Of a stretch of DNA of 64,000 bases, positions 26,436 to 35,747 are shown piece by piece. The notes under the pieces are model-generated. The model did not search any database. It was not told the DNA's origin and was given only the letters and a program-made list of their open reading frames with translations. Within the stretch, counting starts at the first letter, position 1. Each line of letters begins with the position of its first letter. The stretch is from UBA3495 sp964629875 (lineage in GTDB: Bacteria > Chloroflexota > Dehalococcoidia > Lucifugimonadales > UBA3495), in assembly GCA_964629875.1 (NCBI GenBank), contig CAZVRK010000010.1, forward strand, positions 1 to 64,000, written 5' to 3'. A program made the position numbers and the translations under genes.

Positions 26436-26732
26436 TTGCCAAACGTATTTATACCTACCATGCTCCTTTCGGTCAGTAACGGGGTTAAACAAGTAACGGT
26501 AGAAGGCAGCAGTGTCAGACAGGTTATTAACGCTCTCAATGATCTGTACCCCGGTATGCTAGAAAGATTAACTGACGGAGATGAACTAAAAAGTAACTTA
26601 GCTGTATCTATAGATGGAGAATTAGCAAGATTGGGGATGATGGAGAAAGTATCTGATACCAGTGAAGTACACTTTGTGCCGGCTATTGCAGGGGGAAACA
26701 TACGTTTGACTGGAATTACGATAGACATTTAG
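26436..26732 (+). CDS. MoaD/ThiS-family sulfur carrier, CysO-like, with C-terminal extension
   Basis: A beta-grasp ubiquitin-like protein of about 98 residues. The start VFIPTMLLSVSNGVKQV, the middle SIDGELARLGMM and the end EVHFVPAIAGG follow the pattern of mycobacterial CysO. Such carriers receive sulfur as a thiocarboxylate on the final glycine. Here Gly-Gly is followed by 11 more residues (NIRLTGITIDI), so activation would need trimming. TTG 26436 is chosen because AGGGGAGG lies 5 nt upstream. Its neighbours are molybdenum-enzyme subunits, which would also fit a MoaD role. Confidence 0.8.
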   Translation: MPNVFIPTMLLSVSNGVKQVTVEGSSVRQVINALNDLYPGMLERLTDGDELKSNLAVSIDGELARLGMMEKVSDTSEVHFVPAIAGGNIRLTGITIDI

Positions 26733-26813
26733 AATTAATGTTTAATTGGCACGTAATTAATTACTATCTCATAGCATGCCATTTCATTTGATTATAGAGG
26801 GGAGACCAAAACT

Positions 26814-27257
26814 ATCCGTATTGAAGAACCTGTTTCTGCTGGGGGAGTAGTATACCGTATACACGATGGGATCATCGAGACCGTCCTATGTGGTCGGGAT
26901 ACTCCCGTGCGGTGGAGCCTCGCTAAAGGTACACCTGATGCAGACGAAACGTTGGAGCAGACTGCCGTGCGGGAGGTTAGAGAGGAAACAGGTCTGGACG
27001 TAGAATTGTTGGAACCTATAGACAATATAGAGTATTGGTTTTCCGATAAAAACGCGGGTATAAAATATCATAAGACTGTGTATTTTTATTTGATGGCTAT
27101 GGTTGGGGGAAGTACGGATAGGCATGATGTGGAGTTCGACGTAGTGCAATGGTTTGAGTTGTCAGATGCTTTACAGAGACTAAATTATGATAATGAAGTT
27201 CAGGTCTTAAAACGAGCCTCACGATTGATTGAATTACGTATAGGGGAAGGTAATTAG
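26814..27257 (+). CDS. Nudix hydrolase
   Basis: The Nudix box is visible as GTPDADETLEQTAVREVREETGLDVELL, that is GX5EX7REUXEEXGU. The reading frame extends upstream of the GTG at 26907 through EEPVSAGGVVYRIHDG, the usual first strands of Nudix enzymes, so the real start must be earlier. No ATG, GTG or TTG occurs in frame before the upstream stop. A strong AGAGGGGAG (26796-26804) lies 9 nt before ATC 26814, which I take as a non-standard start; ATT 26820 is the alternative. The next gene overlaps by 1 bp. Confidence 0.8.
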   Translation: MRIEEPVSAGGVVYRIHDGIIETVLCGRDTPVRWSLAKGTPDADETLEQTAVREVREETGLDVELLEPIDNIEYWFSDKNAGIKYHKTVYFYLMAMVGGSTDRHDVEFDVVQWFELSDALQRLNYDNEVQVLKRASRLIELRIGEGN

Positions 27258-27847
27258 TGGAATTATATGGTGCTCGTGTAACTCTTCGGGACAAGATATT
27301 ACAGGACGCTGAGAAAGATTATATTTGGCGTTGTGACCCCGAACTAGCGCGACTTGATGCTGCGTATCCGCTAACAATGAACTATGACAGATATCTAAAG
27401 ATATTTGAAGATCAATTAAAGTATCCGACTCCTGGATCTCACCATTTCGCAATAGAAGTGTCCGACAAGAAATTCATCGGCAACTGTATGTATTACGATT
27501 TAGATAGTGTTAATCGTGAAGCAGAACTCGGGATTGTGATTGGAGACAGAGACTATTGGAGTGGGGCCTACGGATACGATGCAGTGGTTACACTCTTAGA
27601 ACACATGTTTGGCGTTAGGAATTTAAAGAGGGTCTATCTTCATACTCTAGAATGGAATAAAAGAGCTCAGAAATGTTTCAGCAAATGTGGTTTTAAGCCT
27701 GTAAAAGATGTACGACGAATGGGTCTGGACTTTATCCTAATGGATGTTCATAGAGAGGATTGGTTTGAGGGTTGTGAGGAGCGATTGGCTGACAGATGGT
27801 CCCATGTATCTTCTCACGTATCAGACGACCACTCAGATGAAGAATAG
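27257..27847 (+). CDS. GNAT-family N-acetyltransferase, RimJ/RimL-like
   Basis: A 196-residue acetyltransferase beginning LYGARVTLRDKILQDAEKDY, typical of the RimL branch. The core FIGNCMYYDLDSVNREAELG, IGDRDYWSGAYGYDAV (acetyl-CoA-binding region) and LHTLEWNKRAQKCFSKCGF are visible. The target may be a protein N terminus or a small amine. GTG 27257 overlaps the Nudix stop and has GGGGAAGG upstream, so the two are translationally coupled. Confidence 0.88.
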   Translation: MELYGARVTLRDKILQDAEKDYIWRCDPELARLDAAYPLTMNYDRYLKIFEDQLKYPTPGSHHFAIEVSDKKFIGNCMYYDLDSVNREAELGIVIGDRDYWSGAYGYDAVVTLLEHMFGVRNLKRVYLHTLEWNKRAQKCFSKCGFKPVKDVRRMGLDFILMDVHREDWFEGCEERLADRWSHVSSHVSDDHSDEE

Positions 27848-27890
27848 ATCAGACTAATCGAGAAATATTGTCTTGGTACAACTATTCACT

Positions 27891-28607
27891 CTAAGTGACT
27901 AGATTGATAGCTTCCGGTAAGTGTATATCGCCTGTGTATAAGGATTTGCCTAATATAGCCCCTTCTACTCCGATTCTTTGAAGTTCTAATAGATCATCAA
28001 GTTTTGTAACTCCTCCGGAAGCGAGGATTGATAATCCTGTTTGTGATACTAGTTTTGTATTCGCATCGAAGTTAGGCCCGGTAAGAGTGCCATCTCGTGA
28101 TATGTCTGTATAAAGAACTCTGGTTACACCTAATGATTTCATATCGGAGGCCAGATCCATTACATCGACAGAAGTACCCTGTCTCCATCCGTCGATTGAT
28201 ACTTGGCTCTCCCTGGCATCGATAGCTATTACGATTGCGTTACTTCCATGAGATGTGCAGATTTGTTCTACTAGGGAGGGATTTTTAATGGCAGATGTCC
28301 CTATAACCACTCTGTCTACTCCGATCGCAAAGAGGTTCGTGGCGCTCTCATAGTCTCTTATACCACCGCCGATTTGTATTGGTATTTCAAGGGTGGATAC
28401 AATATTACGAATGATATTTAAGTGTTCTATTTTTCCTGCAGAGGCACCATCTAGATCCACTATATGTACTCTAGGAGCACCCTGATTCTGATAGTTGAGA
28501 GCGACTTTCAATGGATCGTCAGAATAGATAGTTTCTTGGTTATAATCCCCTTGGTATAACCGCACACAATGTCCCGATTTGATGTCTATTGAGGGTATGA
28601 CTTCCAT
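27891..28607 (-). CDS. hisA: Phosphoribosyl-ProFAR isomerase HisA
   Basis: TIM-barrel enzyme of histidine synthesis. VIPSIDIKSGHCVRLYQG places the first catalytic Asp at residue 8, and LYTDISRDGTLTGPN carries the second; the phosphate-binding IQIGGGIRD and LASGGVTKLDDL are present. Length is 238 residues. Its ATG directly abuts the hisH stop, so they are coupled. No other his genes lie in the window. Confidence 0.96.
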   Translation of the reverse strand: MEVIPSIDIKSGHCVRLYQGDYNQETIYSDDPLKVALNYQNQGAPRVHIVDLDGASAGKIEHLNIIRNIVSTLEIPIQIGGGIRDYESATNLFAIGVDRVVIGTSAIKNPSLVEQICTSHGSNAIVIAIDARESQVSIDGWRQGTSVDVMDLASDMKSLGVTRVLYTDISRDGTLTGPNFDANTKLVSQTGLSILASGGVTKLDDLLELQRIGVEGAILGKSLYTGDIHLPEAINLVT

Positions 28608-29270
28608 TCAGTTACTTTTCCTAGCTTTATTACCATCTTTCTTATTCTTGATACACAGGTCTATGAAGTTTTCATATATCTTTAAACCTATGTCACCGCT
28701 TTTCTCTGGGTGGAATTGAGTGGCAATTAGATTATTCTTAGCGTAAATGCTGCAAAATGCCTCGCCATAATCTGTAGTGGCTGTTATATCATTTGAGTCT
28801 TGGGGAACTACAAAGTAACTGTGAACAAAATAGAAGAACTCCCCGGATGGTACGTTTTCTAGGATTGGGTGCTTTTTCTTTATGTCAATCGTGTTCCATC
28901 CCATATGAGGAACTTTCAATCCTGATGCTAGGAGCCTTACATTGCCTGGTATTATCCCAAGACATTCTGCATTGCCCTCGTCGGTTCTATCAAACAATAG
29001 TTGAAGACCAAGGCAGATTCCTAAAAATGGTTTTCCTGAAGATATATATTGTTTTATGGGATCTATCAGGTTTCTTTCGGACAGGGCGTGCATAGCGGAT
29101 GGGGCGGAACCAACTCCGGGCAATATTACTGCATCACTTTTTATTATGGTGTCTGAATCAGACGTAGTTATGGGATTGATCCCGTGTCTCTCGATCGCTT
29201 TAGTAACGCTTCGGAGATTTCCTGAGTCATAATCGATAATACTTATTTGTAAATTGTCTAGATTGCGCAA
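28608..29270 (-). CDS. hisH: Imidazole glycerol phosphate synthase glutaminase subunit HisH
   Basis: Class-I glutaminase feeding ammonia to HisF. It has the nucleophile in FLGICLGLQLLFD and the His-Glu pair in FHPEKSG. ISIIDYDSGNLRSVTKAI is the true start of the fold. The frame stays open to 29390, overlapping the upstream gene. I place the start at TTG 29270 (LRNLDNLQISII), about 220 residues, but no Shine-Dalgarno is seen there, and TTG 29288 is also possible. Confidence 0.9.
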   Translation of the reverse strand: MRNLDNLQISIIDYDSGNLRSVTKAIERHGINPITTSDSDTIIKSDAVILPGVGSAPSAMHALSERNLIDPIKQYISSGKPFLGICLGLQLLFDRTDEGNAECLGIIPGNVRLLASGLKVPHMGWNTIDIKKKHPILENVPSGEFFYFVHSYFVVPQDSNDITATTDYGEAFCSIYAKNNLIATQFHPEKSGDIGLKIYENFIDLCIKNKKDGNKARKSN

Positions 29271-29310
29271 TATTATTTGTCGCGTCAAAGTGATATTGTG
29301 GTGAAAATGT

Positions 29311-29889
29311 TTAGCTAATGTCGCCTGTTGCTCGCTCGATTGGGATTTCTTTATCCTGATATCTTGCGAGTACAAACAGTAGGTCTCCAAGCCTGTTCAG
29401 ATAAGTAAGAATTAATTCATTGGTTAATAGTTCAGCCTCAGCTACTGCTACTACCCTACGCTCTGCGGTACGTATTATGGTCCGAGACATATCTATGGCC
29501 GAAGAAGCTGGTGAGCCACCTGGTAATACGAACACCTTGGGCATCTCAAACTCTTCTTCAAGGGAATCGATAGTATTTTCTAGGGTATCAACCATTTCTT
29601 GGGTTACTGGCGAGAAATGCTCCTTAAATAGGTCGTATTTTCCTGGGTCTGTCGCCAATTCTGCCGCGATTGTGAATAATTCCCGTTGCAAATTCCTTAA
29701 TATGTCTTTTACTTTTCCGTTATCTGATAACGATCGGGCCAGCCCCATAGCAGAAACGGCTTCGTCGGTTATACCGTAAGCCTCAGTATTAGGGCTGTTT
29801 TTAGACACCCTGCCACCGTATAAAAGGCTAGTTTCCCCTTTGTCTCCGAACTTTGTATAAACTTTTTTGCGATATGATGAAGAACTCAC
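29311..29889 (-). CDS. pduO: Cob(I)alamin adenosyltransferase, PduO type
   Basis: Transfers the adenosyl group of ATP to cob(I)alamin, making the cofactor that NrdJ needs. The N-terminal YTKFGDKGETSLLYGGRVSK binds ATP. FVLPGGSPASSAIDMSRTI and RTAERRVVAVAE are family signatures. Length is 192 residues. It lies upstream of hisH on the same strand, 40 bp from the chosen start. A cobalamin riboswitch was not recognised upstream. Confidence 0.95.
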   Translation of the reverse strand: MSSSSYRKKVYTKFGDKGETSLLYGGRVSKNSPNTEAYGITDEAVSAMGLARSLSDNGKVKDILRNLQRELFTIAAELATDPGKYDLFKEHFSPVTQEMVDTLENTIDSLEEEFEMPKVFVLPGGSPASSAIDMSRTIIRTAERRVVAVAEAELLTNELILTYLNRLGDLLFVLARYQDKEIPIERATGDIS

Positions 29890-30038
29890 TGTTATTCTTT
29901 CGCCAGGGCTAGTTATGGTACTGATAGTGACGTGTAGTTCGACTCATTGTAACATAAGGCATTACAGACAAAAGTCTGTAATGTTGTGGGTGATTCAGCA
30001 CAACCATTGAGCTGGAAATATGTGTGAAGGCTTGTGAT

Positions 30039-30797
30039 ATGAGTGTTCAGATGCAGATAATCGGTATATCTGGTATGCCAGAGACTCAAATTGGTGACTA
30101 TGTGGGTGCTCAAATATTGGATGCTTGTACCGCTTCGGAAATTGACATATTGGACGGCGACATATTGGTCGTCACTCAAAAAATAATTTCGAAATCGGAA
30201 GGTAGAGTAGTAGCAATAAATGATGTTGAACCGTCTGAATTGGCCGTGTCTATATCAGAAGGTCACCGTAGAGACCCTCGCCATACGGAATTGATATTAA
30301 GAGAGAGTAGAAGAATTGTAAGAATGGACAGGGGTAATATTATTAGCGAAACACACCATGGCTTTAACTGTGCCAATGCTGGTATCGATGCCTCGAATAT
30401 TCCAGGAGAAGGCACTGTTGCATTGTTGCCGGTTGACCCAGATAAATCCGCGTATGGAATTCGACGCTCTATATCTGACGCGATAGGTATTGATGTGGCC
30501 GTTATTATTTCCGATACTTTTGGAAGGCCGTGGAGAACGGGTGCGGTGAATGTTGCCATAGGCGTATCTGGGATGGAACCCATGGCGAGTTATGTCGGAG
30601 AGGAAGACGATAATGGTAATCTGATGTATACAACCGTTATTTGTGTGGCTGATGAGCTCGCTGCTGCTTCTGAATTAGTCATGGGGAAGACTTCAAGAAT
30701 TCCAGTTGCTTTAATTCGCGGTTATGAATATACGTCCTCGGATTCAGCGAGTAATCAATTATTGATTAGAGATCCCGATAAAGACATGTTTCGCTGA
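30039..30797 (+). CDS. cofE: Coenzyme F420-0:L-glutamate ligase CofE
   Basis: GTP-dependent enzyme that adds glutamates to F420-0. ISGMPETQIGDYVGAQI, DGDILVVTQKIISKSEGR and IISDTFGRPWRTGAVNVAIG are family signatures. At 252 residues it is the stand-alone CofE form, without the C-terminal nitroreductase-like domain of actinobacterial FbiB. ATG 30039 is chosen because GAAGG lies 8 nt upstream; the frame opens at 30024. Its presence implies F420-dependent enzymes in this organism, though none is seen here. Confidence 0.93.
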   Translation: MSVQMQIIGISGMPETQIGDYVGAQILDACTASEIDILDGDILVVTQKIISKSEGRVVAINDVEPSELAVSISEGHRRDPRHTELILRESRRIVRMDRGNIISETHHGFNCANAGIDASNIPGEGTVALLPVDPDKSAYGIRRSISDAIGIDVAVIISDTFGRPWRTGAVNVAIGVSGMEPMASYVGEEDDNGNLMYTTVICVADELAAASELVMGKTSRIPVALIRGYEYTSSDSASNQLLIRDPDKDMFR

Positions 30798-30800
30798 ATC

Positions 30801-31874
30801 CTAAAATATCGGAAGCCTTAACTGTTCCTCATGTTGGAATCTTGACACACTGATCCCAAGCAAGCGGAATCTTCTAACAGGGGTTATCTCGGGATATAGA
30901 ATTTTCCACGCTGTATCGATTAAGGTAAGTCGATCGTTAGTGGGACTTAATAGGGTAGCTTGGCGATTGAAAGTTGTGTAATCACTAAGCCTGAGTTTTA
31001 CAGTGATAGTTTTGCCTTGTAATGATTTATGACCTAACCGATCAGATAGTTTTTCAGCTAGTTTGCAAACTTGCTGATAGATTTTCTCGGGATCGGTCAA
31101 ATCAGGTGAGTAGGTATTCTCTATGCTGATAGATTTGGGTGTTTTCTCAACTTGGACTGGTTCTGTATCGGCTCCATTGCATTTGCGCCATATATTAATA
31201 CCCCTCTTGCCGAATTGTTTGAGGAACCACTCTAGGGGGTTCTGTGCTAATTGACCGATAGTGTAAATTTCTTGAGAGTGCAAGTTTTCTACTGATTTAG
31301 GCCCAATGCCAGGAAGTTTACGTATATCTAAATCTGCCAGAAAGATTTTTTCTTGGCCTAGTTCAACTACTACTAATCCATCTGGTTTGTCTAGATCAGA
31401 GGCGATTTTTGCAATGCATTTATTGGTTCCTACCCCGATTGATACAACTAAACCCACTTTCTGCTTTACTTGTCTTTTAATGAGATTAGCATAATGAGTA
31501 CCGGAATGATGTTCATCAATAATTCCTGTGATATCAAGGTAGGCTTCATCAAGGGATAAAGGCTCTACTATATTAGTGAGATCTGAAAAAATATCCATGA
31601 CTTGTTTTGAAACGGATCTATATCGATCAAACCTCGGTTTGATCAGATTTAAGTGTGGACACAATCTAAGGGCTGTTCGAGTGGGCATTGCTGATCTTAT
31701 ACCGAAGTTTCTTGCCTCATATGACGCTGCGGCCACTACACCGTGATTTTCAGGGCGCCCGCCGACGATGACTGGTTTTCCTCTGAGAACGGGATTGTCC
31801 ATTTGCTCTACAGAGGTATAAAAAGCGTCGAGGTCTGCGTGTAATATGTGGCGCTGATCGTGATAGTTTGTCAT
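30801..31874 (-). CDS. dinB: DNA polymerase IV (Y family)
   Basis: Translesion polymerase. HADLDAFYTSVEQMDNP and VEPLSLDEAYLDITG carry the catalytic acidic residues. KLPGIGPKSVENLHSQEIYT is the thumb HhH region, and the little-finger domain follows. ATG 31874 (MTNYHDQRHIL) follows AAGGAA at good spacing and gives 357 residues; the frame is open to 31919. It converges on cofE with 3 bp between stop codons. Confidence 0.95.
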   Translation of the reverse strand: MTNYHDQRHILHADLDAFYTSVEQMDNPVLRGKPVIVGGRPENHGVVAAASYEARNFGIRSAMPTRTALRLCPHLNLIKPRFDRYRSVSKQVMDIFSDLTNIVEPLSLDEAYLDITGIIDEHHSGTHYANLIKRQVKQKVGLVVSIGVGTNKCIAKIASDLDKPDGLVVVELGQEKIFLADLDIRKLPGIGPKSVENLHSQEIYTIGQLAQNPLEWFLKQFGKRGINIWRKCNGADTEPVQVEKTPKSISIENTYSPDLTDPEKIYQQVCKLAEKLSDRLGHKSLQGKTITVKLRLSDYTTFNRQATLLSPTNDRLTLIDTAWKILYPEITPVRRFRLLGISVSRFQHEEQLRLPIF

Positions 31875-32084
31875 TCTATTCCTTAGAGCATGACTTAAGA
31901 ATTGAATGTTCAGACCCAACTATTTTACACAATTTGTACATATAGTTAGCAGTATGATGAGTCACAATGTTAGACAATATCTAAATAAATCGATTGATTA
32001 GTCATTGCGGTGTCAAATATGTAGGTATACACTGTAATACTTGTATCCGCACAATATTATCAATCCTGATAATGTTTCACTCTG

Positions 32085-33464
32085 TTGGAGCGGATAATAT
32101 TGTTTTGGAGATATCTAACCGCATTGGATCCACACCGAGAGGCAACTTCAAATAATCCCAAAATTTATTATGGCTGGTGGATGGTAGCTATCACCTCTGG
32201 CATGATATTTTTTGCCAGTGGTATATTTTTCAGAGGATTTACTGTTCTAGTACCTTTCATTAGGGATGCGTTGGGAATAACCCAAGCGCAGACTAACTTA
32301 ATCTTTTCTATTGCAAGAGCGGAAGGTGGCCTCGAAGGTCCGTTCGCTGGTTGGTTAATAGATCGATTTGGTAATCGGAAGCTCTTAATACCCTGTATTG
32401 TTCTTGCGATTGTTGGATACTTTGTTCTTTCTTTTTTCGTTAGTAATGTGTGGATGTTTGCCTTGGTATACCTAGGGATGGTCTCTTTGGGTAACAGCAT
32501 AGCGTTTCAACACGCCATGTTTGCAGGTCTGAATCAATGGTTTCGGCGAAGACGGTCTCTAGCCATTTCGATTTTAGCTGCTACTGCTTCTCTCGGTGGT
32601 CTGGTTATGGTGCCCACAATGAACGCGCTTATAACTAGGTATAGTTGGCAAACGGCGACTCTGTTGTCAGCTGTCTTATATACAATCATATTACTTCCAC
32701 TCACTATATGGTTTAGAAATCGCCCTGAAGATCTTGGTCTTTTACCTGACGGGGATACGACTCCACCAGTAGCTGTAACTGCTGATATAGGTAATAGTGA
32801 CTCAGCAACTGTCGGGGCGGAGCTACGAGACTATACTGTTCAAGAGGCTATTAGGACGCAGGCTTATTGGCTGATGTTAGTTGGTGCGGGTTTGAGACAA
32901 ATGGCAACATTGGGGATATTAGTTAGTCTTATTCCGATACTTGAAAGTAAAGGTGTTACCAGGCAAGAGGCAGCAAATCTGGCGGGAGTAATGTTTGGTA
33001 TTAATTTTGTGGCTAGGCTAGGGTTAGGATGGCTTGCAGATAATTGGTCCAAGTCGTTGATTCTTGGCATAACCCTATCAATCGAAGCACTAGGTTTCTT
33101 ATTCTTATTTGTTGGTGAATGGCATGGGTTTGGGGTCGTACTGATACTTCTTTTCATTCTGTCTCAAGGGATCGGAGACGGGGCAGGGATAATCATTTGG
33201 GCTGCTGTGGGCGAATATTATGGTAGAGATCGATTTGCTACTTTACGCGGTTACATAACATTTGCGTTTAGCTGGGCACTAATAGCATCCCCTGTTTATG
33301 CAGGTTGGGTTTTCGATAATTTTGGTAATTATCAATGGGCCATTGGGCCAGGTGGTGTGTGTGCCGCAGTTGCTGCATTGTGTTTCTTTGCTATCAAGAA
33401 ACCTCCTCAGTTAACTAAAGAAAGCAACACAGCTTCCGATTCTGATCAGATGGATGCAACATAG
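32085..33464 (+). CDS. MFS transporter, MCT / oxalate-formate antiporter-like
   Basis: About 12 transmembrane segments. YYGWWMVAITSGMIFFASG, SIARAEGGLEGPFAGWLIDRFG and NRPEDLGLLPDGD mark it as a paralogue of the transporter at 23433-24731. The substrate is probably an organic acid. The start is ambiguous: TTG 32085, or TTG 32100 with GGAG at good distance. It heads a cluster with an aminotransferase, dienelactone hydrolase, an unknown beta-rich protein and a second MFS protein, which suggests uptake and breakdown of one compound class. Confidence 0.83.
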   Translation: MERIILFWRYLTALDPHREATSNNPKIYYGWWMVAITSGMIFFASGIFFRGFTVLVPFIRDALGITQAQTNLIFSIARAEGGLEGPFAGWLIDRFGNRKLLIPCIVLAIVGYFVLSFFVSNVWMFALVYLGMVSLGNSIAFQHAMFAGLNQWFRRRRSLAISILAATASLGGLVMVPTMNALITRYSWQTATLLSAVLYTIILLPLTIWFRNRPEDLGLLPDGDTTPPVAVTADIGNSDSATVGAELRDYTVQEAIRTQAYWLMLVGAGLRQMATLGILVSLIPILESKGVTRQEAANLAGVMFGINFVARLGLGWLADNWSKSLILGITLSIEALGFLFLFVGEWHGFGVVLILLFILSQGIGDGAGIIIWAAVGEYYGRDRFATLRGYITFAFSWALIASPVYAGWVFDNFGNYQWAIGPGGVCAAVAALCFFAIKKPPQLTKESNTASDSDQMDAT

Positions 33465-33532
33465 TGCGACAATCTAGCGGTGTTAAGGTATTATATCCCG
33501 GTATAGGCTATTAACCTGTGTACGGAGAATAT

Positions 33533-34873
33533 ATGACCATGAGTACTATATTAGAGGAATACATTAGTAAGCATTCGGGCTCGGCACAGCGGTATATTAC
33601 GGCTCGTACTATGTTTCCCAGTGGGGTTACTCATGATAATCGGTATGTAGAGCCTTTTCCGTTGTATATGGAAAAGGGAATTGGGCCGCGTAAATGGGAC
33701 GTCGATGGTAATGAGTATATCGATTATGTTTCGGGCCATGGCGCATTAATATTGGGCCATTCACATCCGGCCATTACTGAGGCAGTTCAAGAGCAAATAT
33801 CTATCGGAACTCATCTTGGTGCTTGCACGGATCAAGAGATGCGATGGGCAACTGCCATCAAGAGTTTGATGCCCAATATAGAGAAAATGAGGTTTCACAG
33901 TTCAGGTACTGAAGCGACCTTGATGGCAATGCGTCTCGCAAGAGCTTACACACGCAAAAATAAGGTTATCAAATTTCAAGACCATTTTCATGGTTGGCAT
34001 GATTACGCTATGGTAGGTTCTGACCATGCACCAGTTGGCATACCCAATGAGATGCTTAGCAGTATGGTTGTTATCCCTTGTGGCAATCTTGAAATTGTTG
34101 AATCAGTGCTTCAACGTGATAAAGATATTGCAGCAATCATATTGGAGCCAACAGGAGCACATTACGGACAGTTGCCGTTTAATATACCCAGTTATCTTTC
34201 TGGTCTGCGTGAATTAACCGTTCGGCATGGAGTAGTCTTAATTTTTGATGAGGTTGTTACAGGATTTAGAGCATCGTCCGGAGGTGCTCAAGAATTGTAT
34301 GGCGTCTCTCCTGATCTTACAACGATGGCGAAAATAGTAGCAGGAGCATTGCCTGGAGGTGTCGTTGGTGGTAAGGCTGACATTATAGATATGATGTCCC
34401 ATAAAGGGGATTCTGATTGGGATAATAATGAAAGGGTATATCATCCAGGAACATTCAACGCTAACCCACTGTCTGCAGCGGCGGGGTCTACGTGCTTGGA
34501 ATTACTCGCGAATCAGCCAATTAATCAAATGGCCAATGATATGGCATTGAGACTAAAAAGCGGATTGAATGAAATATTCGCTCGTACAGAAATATCAGGT
34601 CATGCTCACGGTATAGCCTCAATGATTCATGTGGTGATGGATGATTGTGATTGCAATAGAGAAATTTGCACTATGGATCACCAAAATATTAAGGATGTCA
34701 CTGCTGGGCCATCAGTCACTGCTCTCAAACGTGGACTGGTGAATAATGGCGTCGATATAATGGGTAGGGACACTTTCTTGGTGTCCTCAGTACATACTGA
34801 AAATGACATTGATCGTACGCTTGATGCTTTTGAAAATACATTGGCTAGTATGAGACATGAAGGCCTAGTCTGA
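33533..34873 (+). CDS. Class-III PLP aminotransferase, glutamate-1-semialdehyde aminomutase-like
   Basis: A 446-residue PLP enzyme with YVSGHGALILGHSHPAI, FHSSGTEATLMAMRLARAYT, LIFDEVVTGFRA and the cofactor lysine in LTTMAKIVAGALPGG. It is close to HemL but carries an unusual Cys/Asp-rich insertion near residues 362-378 (DDCDCNREICT). It sits in a transport/catabolic cluster with no heme genes. I therefore read it as a HemL-like transaminase of unknown substrate. ATG 33533 follows ACGGAGAA. Confidence 0.85.
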   Translation: MTMSTILEEYISKHSGSAQRYITARTMFPSGVTHDNRYVEPFPLYMEKGIGPRKWDVDGNEYIDYVSGHGALILGHSHPAITEAVQEQISIGTHLGACTDQEMRWATAIKSLMPNIEKMRFHSSGTEATLMAMRLARAYTRKNKVIKFQDHFHGWHDYAMVGSDHAPVGIPNEMLSSMVVIPCGNLEIVESVLQRDKDIAAIILEPTGAHYGQLPFNIPSYLSGLRELTVRHGVVLIFDEVVTGFRASSGGAQELYGVSPDLTTMAKIVAGALPGGVVGGKADIIDMMSHKGDSDWDNNERVYHPGTFNANPLSAAAGSTCLELLANQPINQMANDMALRLKSGLNEIFARTEISGHAHGIASMIHVVMDDCDCNREICTMDHQNIKDVTAGPSVTALKRGLVNNGVDIMGRDTFLVSSVHTENDIDRTLDAFENTLASMRHEGLV

Positions 34874-34931
34874 GGTGTTTGTTGGAAATCATGGTGCCAC
34901 TTGCTCGAAATCACATTAACCGGAGATATAC

Positions 34932-35645
34932 ATGCCAACATTCTGGGAAAATATTACTGTTAACGGATCTGAAATGCAGGTGTATTCTAGTATGCCTTCA
35001 GGTGAGGGAGAATTCCCCGCAGTAGTTATAGCTCATCCTGCTAGTGGAGTTAGCGACTTCACGCAAAGCATAGCAGATAAATTGGCCGAAAGTGGTTTCG
35101 TTGCTGTAGCAATGGATTTATTTCATCGTGTTACACCTGAGATGGTTGCGGATGGGACTCCTAAGAACGCGTATTTAGATGACTCTGAAATAATTCAAGA
35201 TGTTAATGCTACGGTATCTTGGGTAGAATCGTTCCCTACTATAAATAGTGACAGGATTGGTATTACAGGTTTTTGTATGGGGGGCCGTATTGCTTGGCTG
35301 GCAGCTGCTAGTAATAATGCTTTTAAGGCAGTGATACCATATTACGGAGGCAACCTATGGGTAGCTAGGGGTAATGGAACCAATACCCCCTACGACCTTG
35401 CTTGTGACATAGAATGTCCCATGTTATTTCATTTTGGTGAAATAGACGAAAATCCTTCTCAAGATGATATGAGAAAATTGGATACAGAGTTGACCAGATT
35501 AGGTAAGCACCATGAATTTTATACCTATCCTGGAGCAGACCATGCATTTATGGATTTTGCACAGCCGAATCGATATAACAAACAGGCATCCGATATGTCT
35601 TGGCCACGGACTATAGAGTTTCTAGATCGATATCTTAAAAGCTAG
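34932..35645 (+). CDS. Dienelactone hydrolase family protein
   Basis: A 237-residue alpha/beta hydrolase of the DLH type. The nucleophile is Cys115 in GFCMGGR, with D172 in GEIDENPS and H204 in PGADHAFMDF, the expected Cys-Asp-His triad. DLH enzymes open lactone rings in aromatic degradation; relatives have other esterase roles. CCGGAGATATAC precedes ATG 34932. It lies directly after the aminotransferase. Confidence 0.9.
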   Translation: MPTFWENITVNGSEMQVYSSMPSGEGEFPAVVIAHPASGVSDFTQSIADKLAESGFVAVAMDLFHRVTPEMVADGTPKNAYLDDSEIIQDVNATVSWVESFPTINSDRIGITGFCMGGRIAWLAAASNNAFKAVIPYYGGNLWVARGNGTNTPYDLACDIECPMLFHFGEIDENPSQDDMRKLDTELTRLGKHHEFYTYPGADHAFMDFAQPNRYNKQASDMSWPRTIEFLDRYLKS

Positions 35646-35747
35646 TAGAAGGACGATATTGATATATAGCTGACTCTATGATAATTGGCTTTGGAAGTAT
35701 GTGAAACGGCCCCGACATATTTGATAGTTTATTAAGGAGAACAAAAA

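Noticed and set aside
29890..30038. Cobalamin riboswitch before pduO
   Set aside because: I could not find the B12-box or its conserved companions on the minus strand.
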